Shown one piece after another: positions 31,768-39,666 of a stretch of DNA of 48,544 nt; positions within the stretch are counted from its first letter, which is position 1; the number at the start of each line of letters is the position of its first letter. The position numbers and the translations under genes are program-made. Source of the DNA: Hyphomonadaceae bacterium BRH_c29 (GTDB lineage Bacteria > Pseudomonadota > Alphaproteobacteria > Caulobacterales > Hyphomonadaceae); NCBI GenBank assembly GCA_000961695.1, contig LADW01000029.1, positions 1 through 48,544 of the forward strand, read 5' to 3'. The notes beneath the pieces are model-generated. The model made no database searches, had not been told where the DNA came from, and saw only the letters and a list, made by a program, of their open reading frames with translations.

Positions 31768-32304
31768 TCAATCCTCGCCGCAGATGAGCGCCCCGGCCTT
31801 GGCCCGGATCAGCTCCACAAGATCCTCATCCATGAACTGGTAATCATCTGGAATATCCAGAACATGCATCGGCTTGTACGCGACCTCCTGCCGGAAATCG
31901 GCGCGCAGGCGCGCGGCATGCTTGTCCTCCATGACCAGGATCATGTCGGCCCAGCGGATGTCCGCCACGGTGATCTGGTGACGGGCGCTGCTGGCTGTGC
32001 CTGCCGAGCGGGCCGAAACGCCAGCCACGCGCGAGAACACGGCCTCGCCCGTCGTGCTGCGCCATTTATTGTGGCTGCAGACGAACAGGACTTTTACAGG
32101 GGCCGCATCGGCCATCAGCTTCTCCCATTCCCGGTGCGGCCATATCTTGCCGATCTGGCGCGCCCGGCCAAGCTTGTTCGCGCGCCGGAAGATCAGTTTC
32201 CAGTTCTTTTGTTCAAAGCCGCGATAGGTGGGCTCTACCTTGCGGTCGCCATCATGGTTTCGGGCAGCCACGCGGCGCGCGGCCCGGCTTGCGGGGTGTG
32301 ACAT
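31768..32304 (-). CDS. low-molecular-weight tyrosine phosphatase-like protein with basic N-terminal extension
   Basis: A 178-residue protein. Residues 64-178 form a small LMW-PTP-like domain: the P-loop is Cys76-x5-Arg82-Ser83 (CSHNKWRS), and LDIPDDY supplies the candidate acid. Residues 1-63 are strongly basic and protein-like (KNWKLIFRRANKLGR, PHREWEKL), not seen in canonical LMW-PTPs. Two starts compete: 32304 with GAGGA upstream, and 32115 with GGGAG upstream giving the phosphatase alone (115 residues). Such short forms are often annotated as phosphatases without proven activity. It ends close to the cold-shock gene region. Confidence 0.72.
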   Translation of the reverse strand: MSHPASRAARRVAARNHDGDRKVEPTYRGFEQKNWKLIFRRANKLGRARQIGKIWPHREWEKLMADAAPVKVLFVCSHNKWRSTTGEAVFSRVAGVSARSAGTASSARHQITVADIRWADMILVMEDKHAARLRADFRQEVAYKPMHVLDIPDDYQFMDEDLVELIRAKAGALICGED

Positions 32305-32494
32305 TGTTTTTTCCTCATGCTGTCGGGTTCAGCAGCCGCGGCAACACGAAGGATGAGGGCGAGATACCGGATCACTCCGGAGGAGGCAAGGGAGGTAAGG
32401 GCTCTCCAATCCTCCTAAACGCAAACCCTTCGCCCATGGCCATGCCGGGCAAAGCCGCTTAAAACACCGACCACCTCCCGGAGCGACAGGACCC

Positions 32495-33403
32495 ATGCGA
32501 CCCTGGCTTGAGAAACTGCCTTTACCGAACTGGCTGAAAACCTGGGCCATTGCGCCGGTCTGGGGCGCGATCATGCGCCTGTCCAAACCGGAAGTGCGCA
32601 TCGTGACCGGCGGGATCAGTTTCTACGCGCTCTTCTCGATCTTCCCGATTATCTACCTGACTGTCAGTCTCCTGTTCGCTTTCCTGCCGCTGGACCTGTC
32701 AGAGCGCCTCGCCGGCACAGTGGACGAAGTGCTTGTCTCCGCTGTCGCGCCCTTGTCGAAGGCAGATCTGGAAACCATTCGCAAAGTGACCCCGCAGGGC
32801 GTCACGCTGCGCGCGCTGTTCGCCGCGATCATCGTTCTGTACACCGCAAGTTCCGGGGCCAAGGCGGCGATCACCGGCATTCGCATGGTGACGGGGTCTG
32901 AGCGGCGTACGCGCATTATCCGCTTCCAGGGCGCGTCGATCCTGATGACGGGCCTGCTGATTCTGGCGGTCTGGTTGCTCGGCGCGCTGCAGCTGATCCT
33001 CTCCTTCATCACGGAAAAGCAGGGCTTTGTTGCGTATGACCTCGCTGTACAGGTCAGTCATGTCGCGTCCAGTCTCTGGCTCGGAAAATGGCTCGCGTGT
33101 TTTGTGATCTTCTACATGATCCTGGCCGTCGCCCTGCACGGACGGCTGAAAGGTCACCGGGCGAAGGTCGCGGGTGCAGCCGCCGGGGCGCTGGCCTGGG
33201 TCGTCGCCACCTGGGGCTTTCACCTCTATCTGAAGTTCAGCTCGCTCAATGATTTCTACGGCGCACTGGCCTCGGTGATCCTTGGCTTTATCTGGCTGGC
33301 GACGTCGGTGTCCTCGCTCCTCTTCGGCGCAGCCCTGACGGCCGAGTGGGCTGCGCGCCAGAAGGAGCCGGAACTGGTCGTGGAAGAGGAAGATGTCGCC
33401 TAG
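32495..33403 (+). CDS. YihY/BrkB-family membrane protein
   Basis: A 302-residue inner-membrane protein of the YihY (formerly ribonuclease BN) family. About six membrane helices are seen, with the characteristic GGISFYALFSIFP near residues 36-48 and a late segment LNDFYGALASVILGFIWL. The C-terminus is acidic. The function of the family is not established. Its stop overlaps that of the convergent amidase gene by 4 bp. Confidence 0.87.
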   Translation: MRPWLEKLPLPNWLKTWAIAPVWGAIMRLSKPEVRIVTGGISFYALFSIFPIIYLTVSLLFAFLPLDLSERLAGTVDEVLVSAVAPLSKADLETIRKVTPQGVTLRALFAAIIVLYTASSGAKAAITGIRMVTGSERRTRIIRFQGASILMTGLLILAVWLLGALQLILSFITEKQGFVAYDLAVQVSHVASSLWLGKWLACFVIFYMILAVALHGRLKGHRAKVAGAAAGALAWVVATWGFHLYLKFSSLNDFYGALASVILGFIWLATSVSSLLFGAALTAEWAARQKEPELVVEEEDVA

Positions 33404-34152
33404 GCGGCGTACAGGGTACGGACCATGCCGATCAGGCGCAGCGTCTGCAGGTCTGCGGTGCCGCTGACGCGGTCCGGCAGCCAGCGGCGCTGGAACGCGC
33501 GGACGATGGCTTCGGTCAGCGGATCAAACGTGCCGGTCACTTCAATGCCATAACCGATCCCGAGCAGAGATTCCTGCATCCGGCGGACGCTGGCATTCGT
33601 GTCACCGGGGGAGAGGCGCTGGCCGTCAATGTCCTGGTTTGGTGTGCCGTCCTCGTCCGGCCAGAGACCAATGCCTGCCTCGGCGAGGCGTTGCCACGGG
33701 AAGTGCTCGCCGGGGTCCTGCTTGCGGGCGGGCGCAATATCGGAATGGGCGACAATGCGGCTGGCGGGGATCTCGTGGTTTGAGAGGATCGACTGGCAAA
33801 GCGCGATCAGCGCCTGGATCTGCGTCTCGGGATAGGGTGGCAGGCTGCCATCGGGCAGCGGGAAGTCATGCCCGCCATTGACGATCTCGATGCCGATGGA
33901 GCGGGAGTTCAGATCCTCGTCGCCCTGCCAGCGGGAAACCCCTGCATGCCAGGCCCGGCGGCTCTCGGCCACCAGATGGTCGATCCGGCCATCTTCCCAG
34001 ACCATGTAATGCGAGGAGACCTTGGCCTCCGGACTGCGCATATGGTCCAGTGCTGCCTGACCGGACTCCATGCCGGTATAGTGCAGCACAAGCATGTCGA
34101 CCTTGTGCTTGCGTTCGTCGAAGTTCGGGCTGGGTGAGGCGATGATCTCCAT
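33400..34152 (-). CDS. N-acetylmuramoyl-L-alanine amidase (AmpD-like) with peptidoglycan-binding domain
   Basis: A 250-residue zinc amidase cutting the bond between N-acetylmuramic acid and the stem peptide. The zinc ligands are His24 (VLHYTG), His136 (AHSDIAP) and Asp146 (QDPGEHFPW), with Glu89 as catalytic acid. A C-terminal peptidoglycan-binding-like domain spans about 175-250. No signal peptide is visible, so it may act in the cytoplasm on recycled muropeptides, like AmpD/AmiD. Its start overlaps the EamA stop (TGATG), indicating coupling. Confidence 0.9.
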   Translation of the reverse strand: MEIIASPSPNFDERKHKVDMLVLHYTGMESGQAALDHMRSPEAKVSSHYMVWEDGRIDHLVAESRRAWHAGVSRWQGDEDLNSRSIGIEIVNGGHDFPLPDGSLPPYPETQIQALIALCQSILSNHEIPASRIVAHSDIAPARKQDPGEHFPWQRLAEAGIGLWPDEDGTPNQDIDGQRLSPGDTNASVRRMQESLLGIGYGIEVTGTFDPLTEAIVRAFQRRWLPDRVSGTADLQTLRLIGMVRTLYAA

Positions 34153-35054
34153 CAGCTGTCGCCCGCCCCAGCTTTCCGGCCGAGCGCGGCTTCAGGCAGG
34201 CGAGTATTGTGGCGCACGGCGATCATGAAAACGCCGGCCAGTGCAATCACGGCGCCCATCAGCAAGCGCGGCGAAACCGGCTCGTTCAGCAGCGCCACAC
34301 CGAACACGACGCCCCAGATCGGGGTCATCAGCGTCAGCGGGGACAGCATCGAGACGTCATACTTCTTGATCAGAGTATAGAAGGCGGCGTGACCGAAGAT
34401 CGAGACGCCGACAATGGCGAACAGGCTGGCCAGCCAGACCGGCCATCCGCCATGGATATAGGCTTCGACCTGATTCTGTTCCCAGAGGAACGAGACCGCA
34501 AACAGCGGCGCAAAGCTGAAGATGCCGACCCAGGCCTGAACCTGAAGCCCGGTCAGCGGCGGCATCTTCTTCATCAGGATCCCGCCAAGCGAGCCGATAA
34601 AGGCAGAGCCAACAACAAACATCAGGCCGACAGAGATCTGGAAACTGGTTGGGTCAAACGCGATCAGCACCACGCCGGCAAAGGACAGCATGATGCCCAG
34701 TCCCCGGCGCCAGCCAATCGTTTCGCCCAGGAAAGCCATGCTCATCAGCGTCGAGATCGGCACGCCCAGCTGGCCGGTCACCGCAACGGCAGAGGCTTCA
34801 GCGCTTTGCAGGCCGACAAACAGAAGCGCGAAGTTCAGCGATCCGATCATGATCGAGATCATGAACAGCGTGAACAGCTTCTCCGGAAGCGGCCTCAGGA
34901 ACGGCAACAGGAACAGGGCCACGCCGCCAAAGCGGACCGCTGCAAAAAAGAGCGGCGGAATGTGCATGTCCGCCACGACCCAGCGGGTCAGGACCAGGTT
35001 CAGGCCCCAGACGAGGCAGACGCAAAACAGGAGTAGGAAATCGCGAAAATTCAT
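34152..35054 (-). CDS. EamA-family (DMT) transporter
   Basis: A 300-residue drug/metabolite transporter with ten predicted membrane helices in two EamA repeats. The first includes WGLNLVLTRWVVAD and the second GIFSFAPLFAVSFLW and LMTPIWGVVFGVALLNEPVS. It probably exports a metabolite or amino acid, substrate unknown. It is the first gene of a two-gene operon with the amidase. Confidence 0.88.
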   Translation of the reverse strand: MNFRDFLLLFCVCLVWGLNLVLTRWVVADMHIPPLFFAAVRFGGVALFLLPFLRPLPEKLFTLFMISIMIGSLNFALLFVGLQSAEASAVAVTGQLGVPISTLMSMAFLGETIGWRRGLGIMLSFAGVVLIAFDPTSFQISVGLMFVVGSAFIGSLGGILMKKMPPLTGLQVQAWVGIFSFAPLFAVSFLWEQNQVEAYIHGGWPVWLASLFAIVGVSIFGHAAFYTLIKKYDVSMLSPLTLMTPIWGVVFGVALLNEPVSPRLLMGAVIALAGVFMIAVRHNTRLPEAALGRKAGAGDS

Positions 35055-35393
35055 GCTCGCCCCGTATCAGGCTTTTCCGGCTTTGGGCAGTCATGACGAA
35101 AAGACGGGTTGCAGGAGTCATAGGGTGAATTCAGCTGCTATTCTTGCGGGAGATTTGCGTAAACTATCCGCTGGGCAGCGGAACTTAGTACGGCCACTAT
35201 CGTTCTATAATGTGAGTGCGTGACGTGTCTGACGGTCATAATGCCCTGAAAGTCTGGTCTTGTTTCCGGTTTGACGGGCGCGGATACCCCACAGGCATGC
35301 TATTGAAGCGGCGTTCAGGCTGGGTTTAAGTGAACCTCAATAGGGGTGAACGGTTAAGCCGCCGGGGTGCGGCAAGCTTTTGGGAGTAGGTGG
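35055..35393 (+). other. 339-bp intergenic region
   Basis: No gene is seen between the EamA gene and the plus-strand membrane protein gene. The region is less GC-rich than its surroundings and lies between divergent genes, so it should hold promoters for both. No clear -35/-10 pair or palindromic operator was found by eye. The end carries a TGGGAGTAGG ribosome site for the 35394 start. Confidence 0.5.
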
Positions 35394-36104
35394 ATGTCTC
35401 TGATCTGGTGGATTCTGCCGGCAATATCCGGCGTAATCGGGCTGATGCTGCTGTTTGCGGGCTTCGGAAAGCTCGCCAGTCTCAAACCGCTTAGCGGCGG
35501 TAGCCGGTTGATTTTCGGAGTCGGTTTCTTTGGCTTGGCCTTGGTGGTCGCCTTTGCTGGATTGAATCTACAGACCTATAAGCGCCTGAAACTGGAACGA
35601 GATGCGGCTCACATCCGCTTTGACGCTGTTGCTGGCCAGCCCGTAACCTTCGAGGCAACGTTGCAAATTTGGCCGGAGGAAAAACCCCGTCCTCCCTATA
35701 TCTTGCACGGCGATGAATTTTCGATAGGAGCCCAAGTCATCAAGTTCAAACCGCTAGCCAATATGCTCGGTTATGACTCGGTGTATCGGTTTGACTATTT
35801 GGAAGGGCGCTTTGCTGATCGATACTCAACCAAAGAAGTATCCAAGGCAGAAGCGACCGGCATTAAGCTATACGTGAATCCAGGATTTGATGTTAGGAGA
35901 CTCGCTGCCGAGCAAGGCGCTCGATTTGGATTGGAAGACGCACAGTTCGGCTCAGCCGTCTACATGCCGATGGGCGATGGTTACGAGTTCGATGTCAGTA
36001 TCACGCAGGATGCCCTGGTCGTACGCCCCACCGAGGCAACGCGCCTGCTGATGCAGAGGGCAGCCTATCCCGGCTATCAGCCAGGTGTGGAGTCGCCGAA
36101 ATGA
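35394..36104 (+). CDS. membrane protein of unknown function
   Basis: A 236-residue protein with two N-terminal membrane helices (about 5-24 and 39-58) followed by a soluble domain of about 170 residues, likely periplasmic and beta-rich. The family is unrecognised. Codon and base use are noticeably more AT-rich than in neighbouring genes, hinting at recent acquisition. Its stop overlaps the methyltransferase start (ATGA), so the two are probably cotranscribed. The start at 35394 is chosen for GGGAGTAGG upstream. Confidence 0.72.
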   Translation: MSLIWWILPAISGVIGLMLLFAGFGKLASLKPLSGGSRLIFGVGFFGLALVVAFAGLNLQTYKRLKLERDAAHIRFDAVAGQPVTFEATLQIWPEEKPRPPYILHGDEFSIGAQVIKFKPLANMLGYDSVYRFDYLEGRFADRYSTKEVSKAEATGIKLYVNPGFDVRRLAAEQGARFGLEDAQFGSAVYMPMGDGYEFDVSITQDALVVRPTEATRLLMQRAAYPGYQPGVESPK

Positions 36105-36727
36105 ACCCCTGGGAAAAATACGTCGTTCCGAATCTCGTCTCGTGCGCCTGCGCCTCCAGACCAATGATGAAGCAGCGCGAGAAGGTCATTCCGCATGCGG
36201 AAGGATGCGTGTTGGAAATCGGCTGCGGAAGCGGCACCAATTTCTCTTATTATAATCCGGAAAAGGTCGAGCGCCTGTATGCGCTGGAACCTTCCGAAGG
36301 TATGTTGAAAAAGGCCCACCGTGCCGCAGGTGAGTTGGGTTACGGTCACAATATCGAATTCCTGCAGACCGGCGCAGAATCTGTGCCGCTGGACGACCAT
36401 TCGATGGACACGGTCGTGTACACGTTTGTTCTTTGCACCATTCCTGACTGGAAAGCCGCACTGACCGAAACGCGCCGTGTGCTGAAGCCCGGCGGCAAGG
36501 TGATTTTCTCCGAACATGGTCTCGCGCCCGACGAAGACGTAGCCAAATGGCAGCGCCGGGTCGAGCCGATCTGGAAACCGCTCGCGGGCGGGTGTCACCT
36601 GACCCGCGACACGGGCAAGATGTTCGAAGAGGCCGGGTTTGCGCTGCAGGACGCCGAAACCATGTACCTGCCATCGACGCCGAAGATCGCGGGCTTCTGC
36701 TCCTGGGGCACCGCCGTTCCGGCGTGA
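36101..36727 (+). CDS. class I SAM-dependent methyltransferase
   Basis: A 208-residue methyltransferase with the SAM motif LEIGCGSGTN (38-47), the acidic ALEPSEGM turn near 63-70, and the strand RRVLKPGGKVIFSEHG near 126-141. It resembles METTL7-like and UbiE-like enzymes of general type, with no evident substrate. It is coupled by 4-bp overlap to the upstream membrane protein gene and is immediately followed by the DUF3445 gene. Confidence 0.87.
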   Translation: MNPWEKYVVPNLVSCACASRPMMKQREKVIPHAEGCVLEIGCGSGTNFSYYNPEKVERLYALEPSEGMLKKAHRAAGELGYGHNIEFLQTGAESVPLDDHSMDTVVYTFVLCTIPDWKAALTETRRVLKPGGKVIFSEHGLAPDEDVAKWQRRVEPIWKPLAGGCHLTRDTGKMFEEAGFALQDAETMYLPSTPKIAGFCSWGTAVPA

Positions 36728-36735
36728 GCCTCAGC

Positions 36736-37554
36736 ATGCGTGCGCCGCCCTATCTACCATTCCTTTCCGGGCCGGCCAGTCTTGCCCCCGGCCTGAAACC
36801 CATCCCGCCGGAAAACCTGATCGCGCCCGACACCGAAGCCCACGTCTGGCTGCCGGAAAAGCGCCGGATCATGCGCGAAAGGCGTGAGGAGGTCTTCGCG
36901 TCAAATCTTCCGAATGACGTGCTCACCGAAGCAGCATATCATGTCACGGCCCATCTTCCGCCCCCAGAAGATAATTGGCCCACCCCGCTGGAAAGCGCCG
37001 CCGCGCGCGTGTCCGACGATCTTTGCCTGTTGCTGCGCGGGGAAGACGGCCTCTGGCGCCTCGAAGCCGCCAGCCTCGTCGCGCCAACTTTCTGGCTCTT
37101 GTCAGACAAAGCCGGCCAGCCCCTTGGCGGCCTGCACGATCCGGTGCCGGGCGCCAATCCGGACCTCGTCTCCCGCATCAGCCGCATGTTCGATGCGCTT
37201 CGGCCCGGTCAGGTTCTGGAGCGGTTCAACTGGACCGTCCAGGCCGGTCCGGGTCGTTTCACGCCCAGCTCTGTGCCGCTGAAAGCGCTCGCTGCCGCAA
37301 CGCCGGAGGAGTGCGCGCTGGACGTGCTTCACCTCAGGGTCGAGCGTCAGACGATTTCGAAACTGCCCCAATCGGGCCTGCTCCTCTTCACCATTCGCAT
37401 TGCGGTCGACCCGCTGGCCGCCGCGCTGTCATCGCCGGAAAATGTCGCGGCCTTCCGCGCTGCCTGGGAGGGGACGGACCCGGCGCTTGCGGCCTATAAG
37501 GGCTGGCCGGCCTATGAGCGGCTCGTGCGTGCGGCCCTTGCCAGCCTTTCCTGA
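36736..37554 (+). CDS. DUF3445, heme-dependent oxidative N-demethylase-like
   Basis: A 272-residue protein of the DUF3445 family, whose characterised relatives are heme-dependent oxidative N-demethylases. The diagnostic segment RVERQTISKLPQSGLLLFTIR is located near residue 202, and the N-terminal PYLPFLSGP with PGLKPI is also typical. A GTG at 36724 overlapping the methyltransferase stop (GTGA) is an alternative start that would couple the two genes. Its substrate is unknown. Confidence 0.82.
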   Translation: MRAPPYLPFLSGPASLAPGLKPIPPENLIAPDTEAHVWLPEKRRIMRERREEVFASNLPNDVLTEAAYHVTAHLPPPEDNWPTPLESAAARVSDDLCLLLRGEDGLWRLEAASLVAPTFWLLSDKAGQPLGGLHDPVPGANPDLVSRISRMFDALRPGQVLERFNWTVQAGPGRFTPSSVPLKALAAATPEECALDVLHLRVERQTISKLPQSGLLLFTIRIAVDPLAAALSSPENVAAFRAAWEGTDPALAAYKGWPAYERLVRAALASLS

Positions 37555-37617
37555 TGCGGCCAACCGGGCTATGCCTCAGGCCGAATCGCAGACGGCAAAG
37601 CAGATACCGGAGACGAG

Positions 37618-38055
37618 ATGAAATACTGGCTGATCAAATCCGAACCCGACGCCTGGAGCTGGGACCAGCAAGTCGCCAAGGGTGAGGCTGGCGAAGAGTG
37701 GAGCGGGATCCGCAACTATCAGGCCCGCAACTTCATGCGCGAGATGAAGCTGGGCGATCGCCTCTTCTTCTACCACTCCAACAAGGGGCTGGAAGTCGTT
37801 GGCATCGTTGAAGTCTGCAAGGAAAGCGCACCTGATACGACCACGGATGATGCGCGCTGGGATTGTGTCTCCGTCAAGGCGTTGGCCCCGATGCCAAAGC
37901 CGGTGGGCCTGAAAGACGTGAAGGCCAATCCGAAACTGGCCGAGATGAGTCTTGTCACCTCCTTCCGCCTCTCCGTTCAACCGGTGAAGCCGGACGAGTG
38001 GAAGGAAGTCTGCAAGATGGGTGGGATCGACCCGAAGACGCTGAAGCCCGTCTAG
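37618..38055 (+). CDS. EVE-domain protein
   Basis: A 145-residue single EVE domain, a PUA-like fold that in other proteins reads modified bases in DNA or RNA. It opens with the family signature KYWLIKSEPD and contains WSGIRNYQARNFMREMKLGD and FYHSN. Alphaproteobacterial genomes often carry such a stand-alone gene. No restriction or modification genes are nearby. Its stop overlaps the convergent methyltransferase gene. Confidence 0.9.
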   Translation: MKYWLIKSEPDAWSWDQQVAKGEAGEEWSGIRNYQARNFMREMKLGDRLFFYHSNKGLEVVGIVEVCKESAPDTTTDDARWDCVSVKALAPMPKPVGLKDVKANPKLAEMSLVTSFRLSVQPVKPDEWKEVCKMGGIDPKTLKPV

Positions 38056-38687
38056 GCGGTTGGCTTGCGGTAGACGGAAATGTGCGTCCGGCTGTCAGCC
38101 GTGAATGCGCTTTTGTCCCACCCGCCCCAGCGGTTTTCCAGCGACAGGCCTGCCAGCTCAGCCATCAGGTCTGTCTCCTGCGGCCAGGCATAGCGCATCG
38201 GCAGTGGCGTCAGCTGGAACCCGTTTTTCGTGATGCGCAGAACCTGATAGTCGATCCGCTGCGTGGTGGGGTCATGGATGGAGGCTTCCAGCGCCAGCAT
38301 GCTGGCGGCATTGCGGAAGCAAGCCACCTGCGCCGCCTGGCTGGTCAGGTTGAACAGCGTGTTGAAGATCAGGAAAATGAAATCGAATTCGCCTTCGGCT
38401 TTCACAACTGCCATGTCGCCCAAAGTGACCGGAATGTCTGCTCCGCCGGGTTTCTCGCGAAGCTTGGCGACCATATCGGGTGAGGCTTCAATGCCTTCGA
38501 TCCGGCACCCGCGCGCCGCGAGCGGCAGGGCGACGCGGCCTGTGCCGATGGCCAGCTCCAGCGTGCGGCCGGGCAGGGCAAACACCGCCAGCAGATCAAC
38601 CGCAGCCTCTGTCGTGCCGGGATTGTGCAACAGGTCATAGTCTTCGGCATTCAGCTCACCGAAAGTTTCGGGACCGAAGCCTTTCAT
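38052..38687 (-). CDS. class I SAM-dependent methyltransferase, internally shortened
   Basis: A 211-residue methyltransferase. The SAM-binding motif LELAIGTGRVALPLA is near 43-57, and the C-terminus ends in the family pattern DSRTHISVY. The segment after the fourth strand is abnormal. FRNAASMLALEASIHDP runs straight from the helix before the PGG turn into what should be a downstream strand, and no PGG motif is present. About 30-40 residues appear to be missing in frame relative to related enzymes of about 245 residues. It may be inactive. Confidence 0.75.
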   Translation of the reverse strand: MKGFGPETFGELNAEDYDLLHNPGTTEAAVDLLAVFALPGRTLELAIGTGRVALPLAARGCRIEGIEASPDMVAKLREKPGGADIPVTLGDMAVVKAEGEFDFIFLIFNTLFNLTSQAAQVACFRNAASMLALEASIHDPTTQRIDYQVLRITKNGFQLTPLPMRYAWPQETDLMAELAGLSLENRWGGWDKSAFTADSRTHISVYRKPTA

Positions 38688-38766
38688 GCGCGGTAAAGGT
38701 CAGGACACAAACAGATCATCGCGCGCTGATATCACAAAATGCGTTTCGGCGCGAGATTGTTTTTAT

Positions 38767-39297
38767 CTATCCCCGATTGCCTTCCTCGAAGCCGGCCAGC
38801 GTCCATTCGGCAAAGGTCGAGAGATTGCCGCCCGTGAACAGGAAGCCCGCGACGCCGGCCGCGCGCGCGGCTTCCATGTCCGCATCCTTGTCGCCGATCA
38901 TGAAGCTCATTTCCCGCTTCACCGGAAAGTCCGACATTGCCCTCAGCAGCATGCCAGGCTTTGGCTTGCGGTCGAAACTGTCCTTCCGGTAGGCGGGGTT
39001 CTCGCCCTCGGCATGGTAGGGACAGTAATAGATCTGGTCGATATGTGCCCCGGTCTTCGCCAGCTCGGTCTGCATCCAGTCATGCAAGGCCTGCATGTCG
39101 GCCTCGGTATAATAATTGCGCGCAATGCCGGACTGGTTGGTGACCACAAACACATACCAGCCGCGCCGGTTGAATGCCGCAATGGTCTCTGCCGCGCCGT
39201 CCACCCATTCGAAGTCCTCAACCCGGCTGACATAGCCCTTGTCGACGTTGATCACGCCGTCACGGTCGAGGAACAGGGCGGGGCGGTAGTCAGTCAT
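38767..39297 (-). CDS. gmhB: D-glycero-beta-D-manno-heptose-1,7-bisphosphate 7-phosphatase-like
   Basis: A 176-residue HAD phosphatase of the HisB-N/GmhB group, acting in the synthesis of the heptose of lipopolysaccharide. HAD motifs are DRDGV (Asp11 and Asp13), TNQSG (near 53-57), KPKPGM (near 111-116) and IGDKDAD (near 134-140). Of the structural zinc ligands of E. coli GmhB (Cys92, His94, Cys107, Cys109), only Cys92 is kept; position 107 is Ser and 109 is Asp. The start at 39297 is chosen because the longer frame adds no typical residues. Confidence 0.85.
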   Translation of the reverse strand: MTDYRPALFLDRDGVINVDKGYVSRVEDFEWVDGAAETIAAFNRRGWYVFVVTNQSGIARNYYTEADMQALHDWMQTELAKTGAHIDQIYYCPYHAEGENPAYRKDSFDRKPKPGMLLRAMSDFPVKREMSFMIGDKDADMEAARAAGVAGFLFTGGNLSTFAEWTLAGFEEGNRG

Positions 39298-39409
39298 TGG
39301 CCGGTCTTTGCCTGCATCCCCGCAGGCTGGCAACTGCGAGGTCTGCCGTCAGGGCTGGACGCGCGCGGGCAGACGGAGTTTGCTGCGCTTCTGCCGGGAG
39401 ATTGTGCCG

Positions 39410-39664
39410 ATGGAATTTCTTTTGACGGTTCTGGCGAGCGCTGTAGGCGGAGTCGCGGCTGGCCTCATTGTCGCACGGCTGACGCGTGGCAACATGACCG
39501 GTGGCCTGTTGGGCGGCATGATCGGCGCGATGGCGGCACATTTCACTTTGTACCCATCTGGAGAACAGGCGCTGCCAGGGCTGTTGGTGGCGACGCTTCA
39601 GGGCGCAGTTGGTGGCGCCGCATTGGGTCTCGCCGCAGGCTTCATGATGAAGAAGAAGACCTGA
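39410..39664 (+). CDS. small membrane protein of unknown function
   Basis: An 84-residue glycine-rich hydrophobic protein with two to three membrane segments (LLTVLASAVGGVAAGLIVA and GLLGGMIGAMAAHF among them) and a basic tail (MMKKKT). No family is recognised. The start at 39410 has GGGAG upstream. It converges on the TetA-like gene with a 2-bp gap. Confidence 0.65.
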   Translation: MEFLLTVLASAVGGVAAGLIVARLTRGNMTGGLLGGMIGAMAAHFTLYPSGEQALPGLLVATLQGAVGGAALGLAAGFMMKKKT

Positions 39665-39666
39665 TC

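Noticed and set aside
34209..35036. Plus-strand open frame rich in Asp, His, Gln and Arg opposite the EamA gene
   Set aside because: Its composition is the antisense of hydrophobic membrane helices, and the EamA protein is clearly real.
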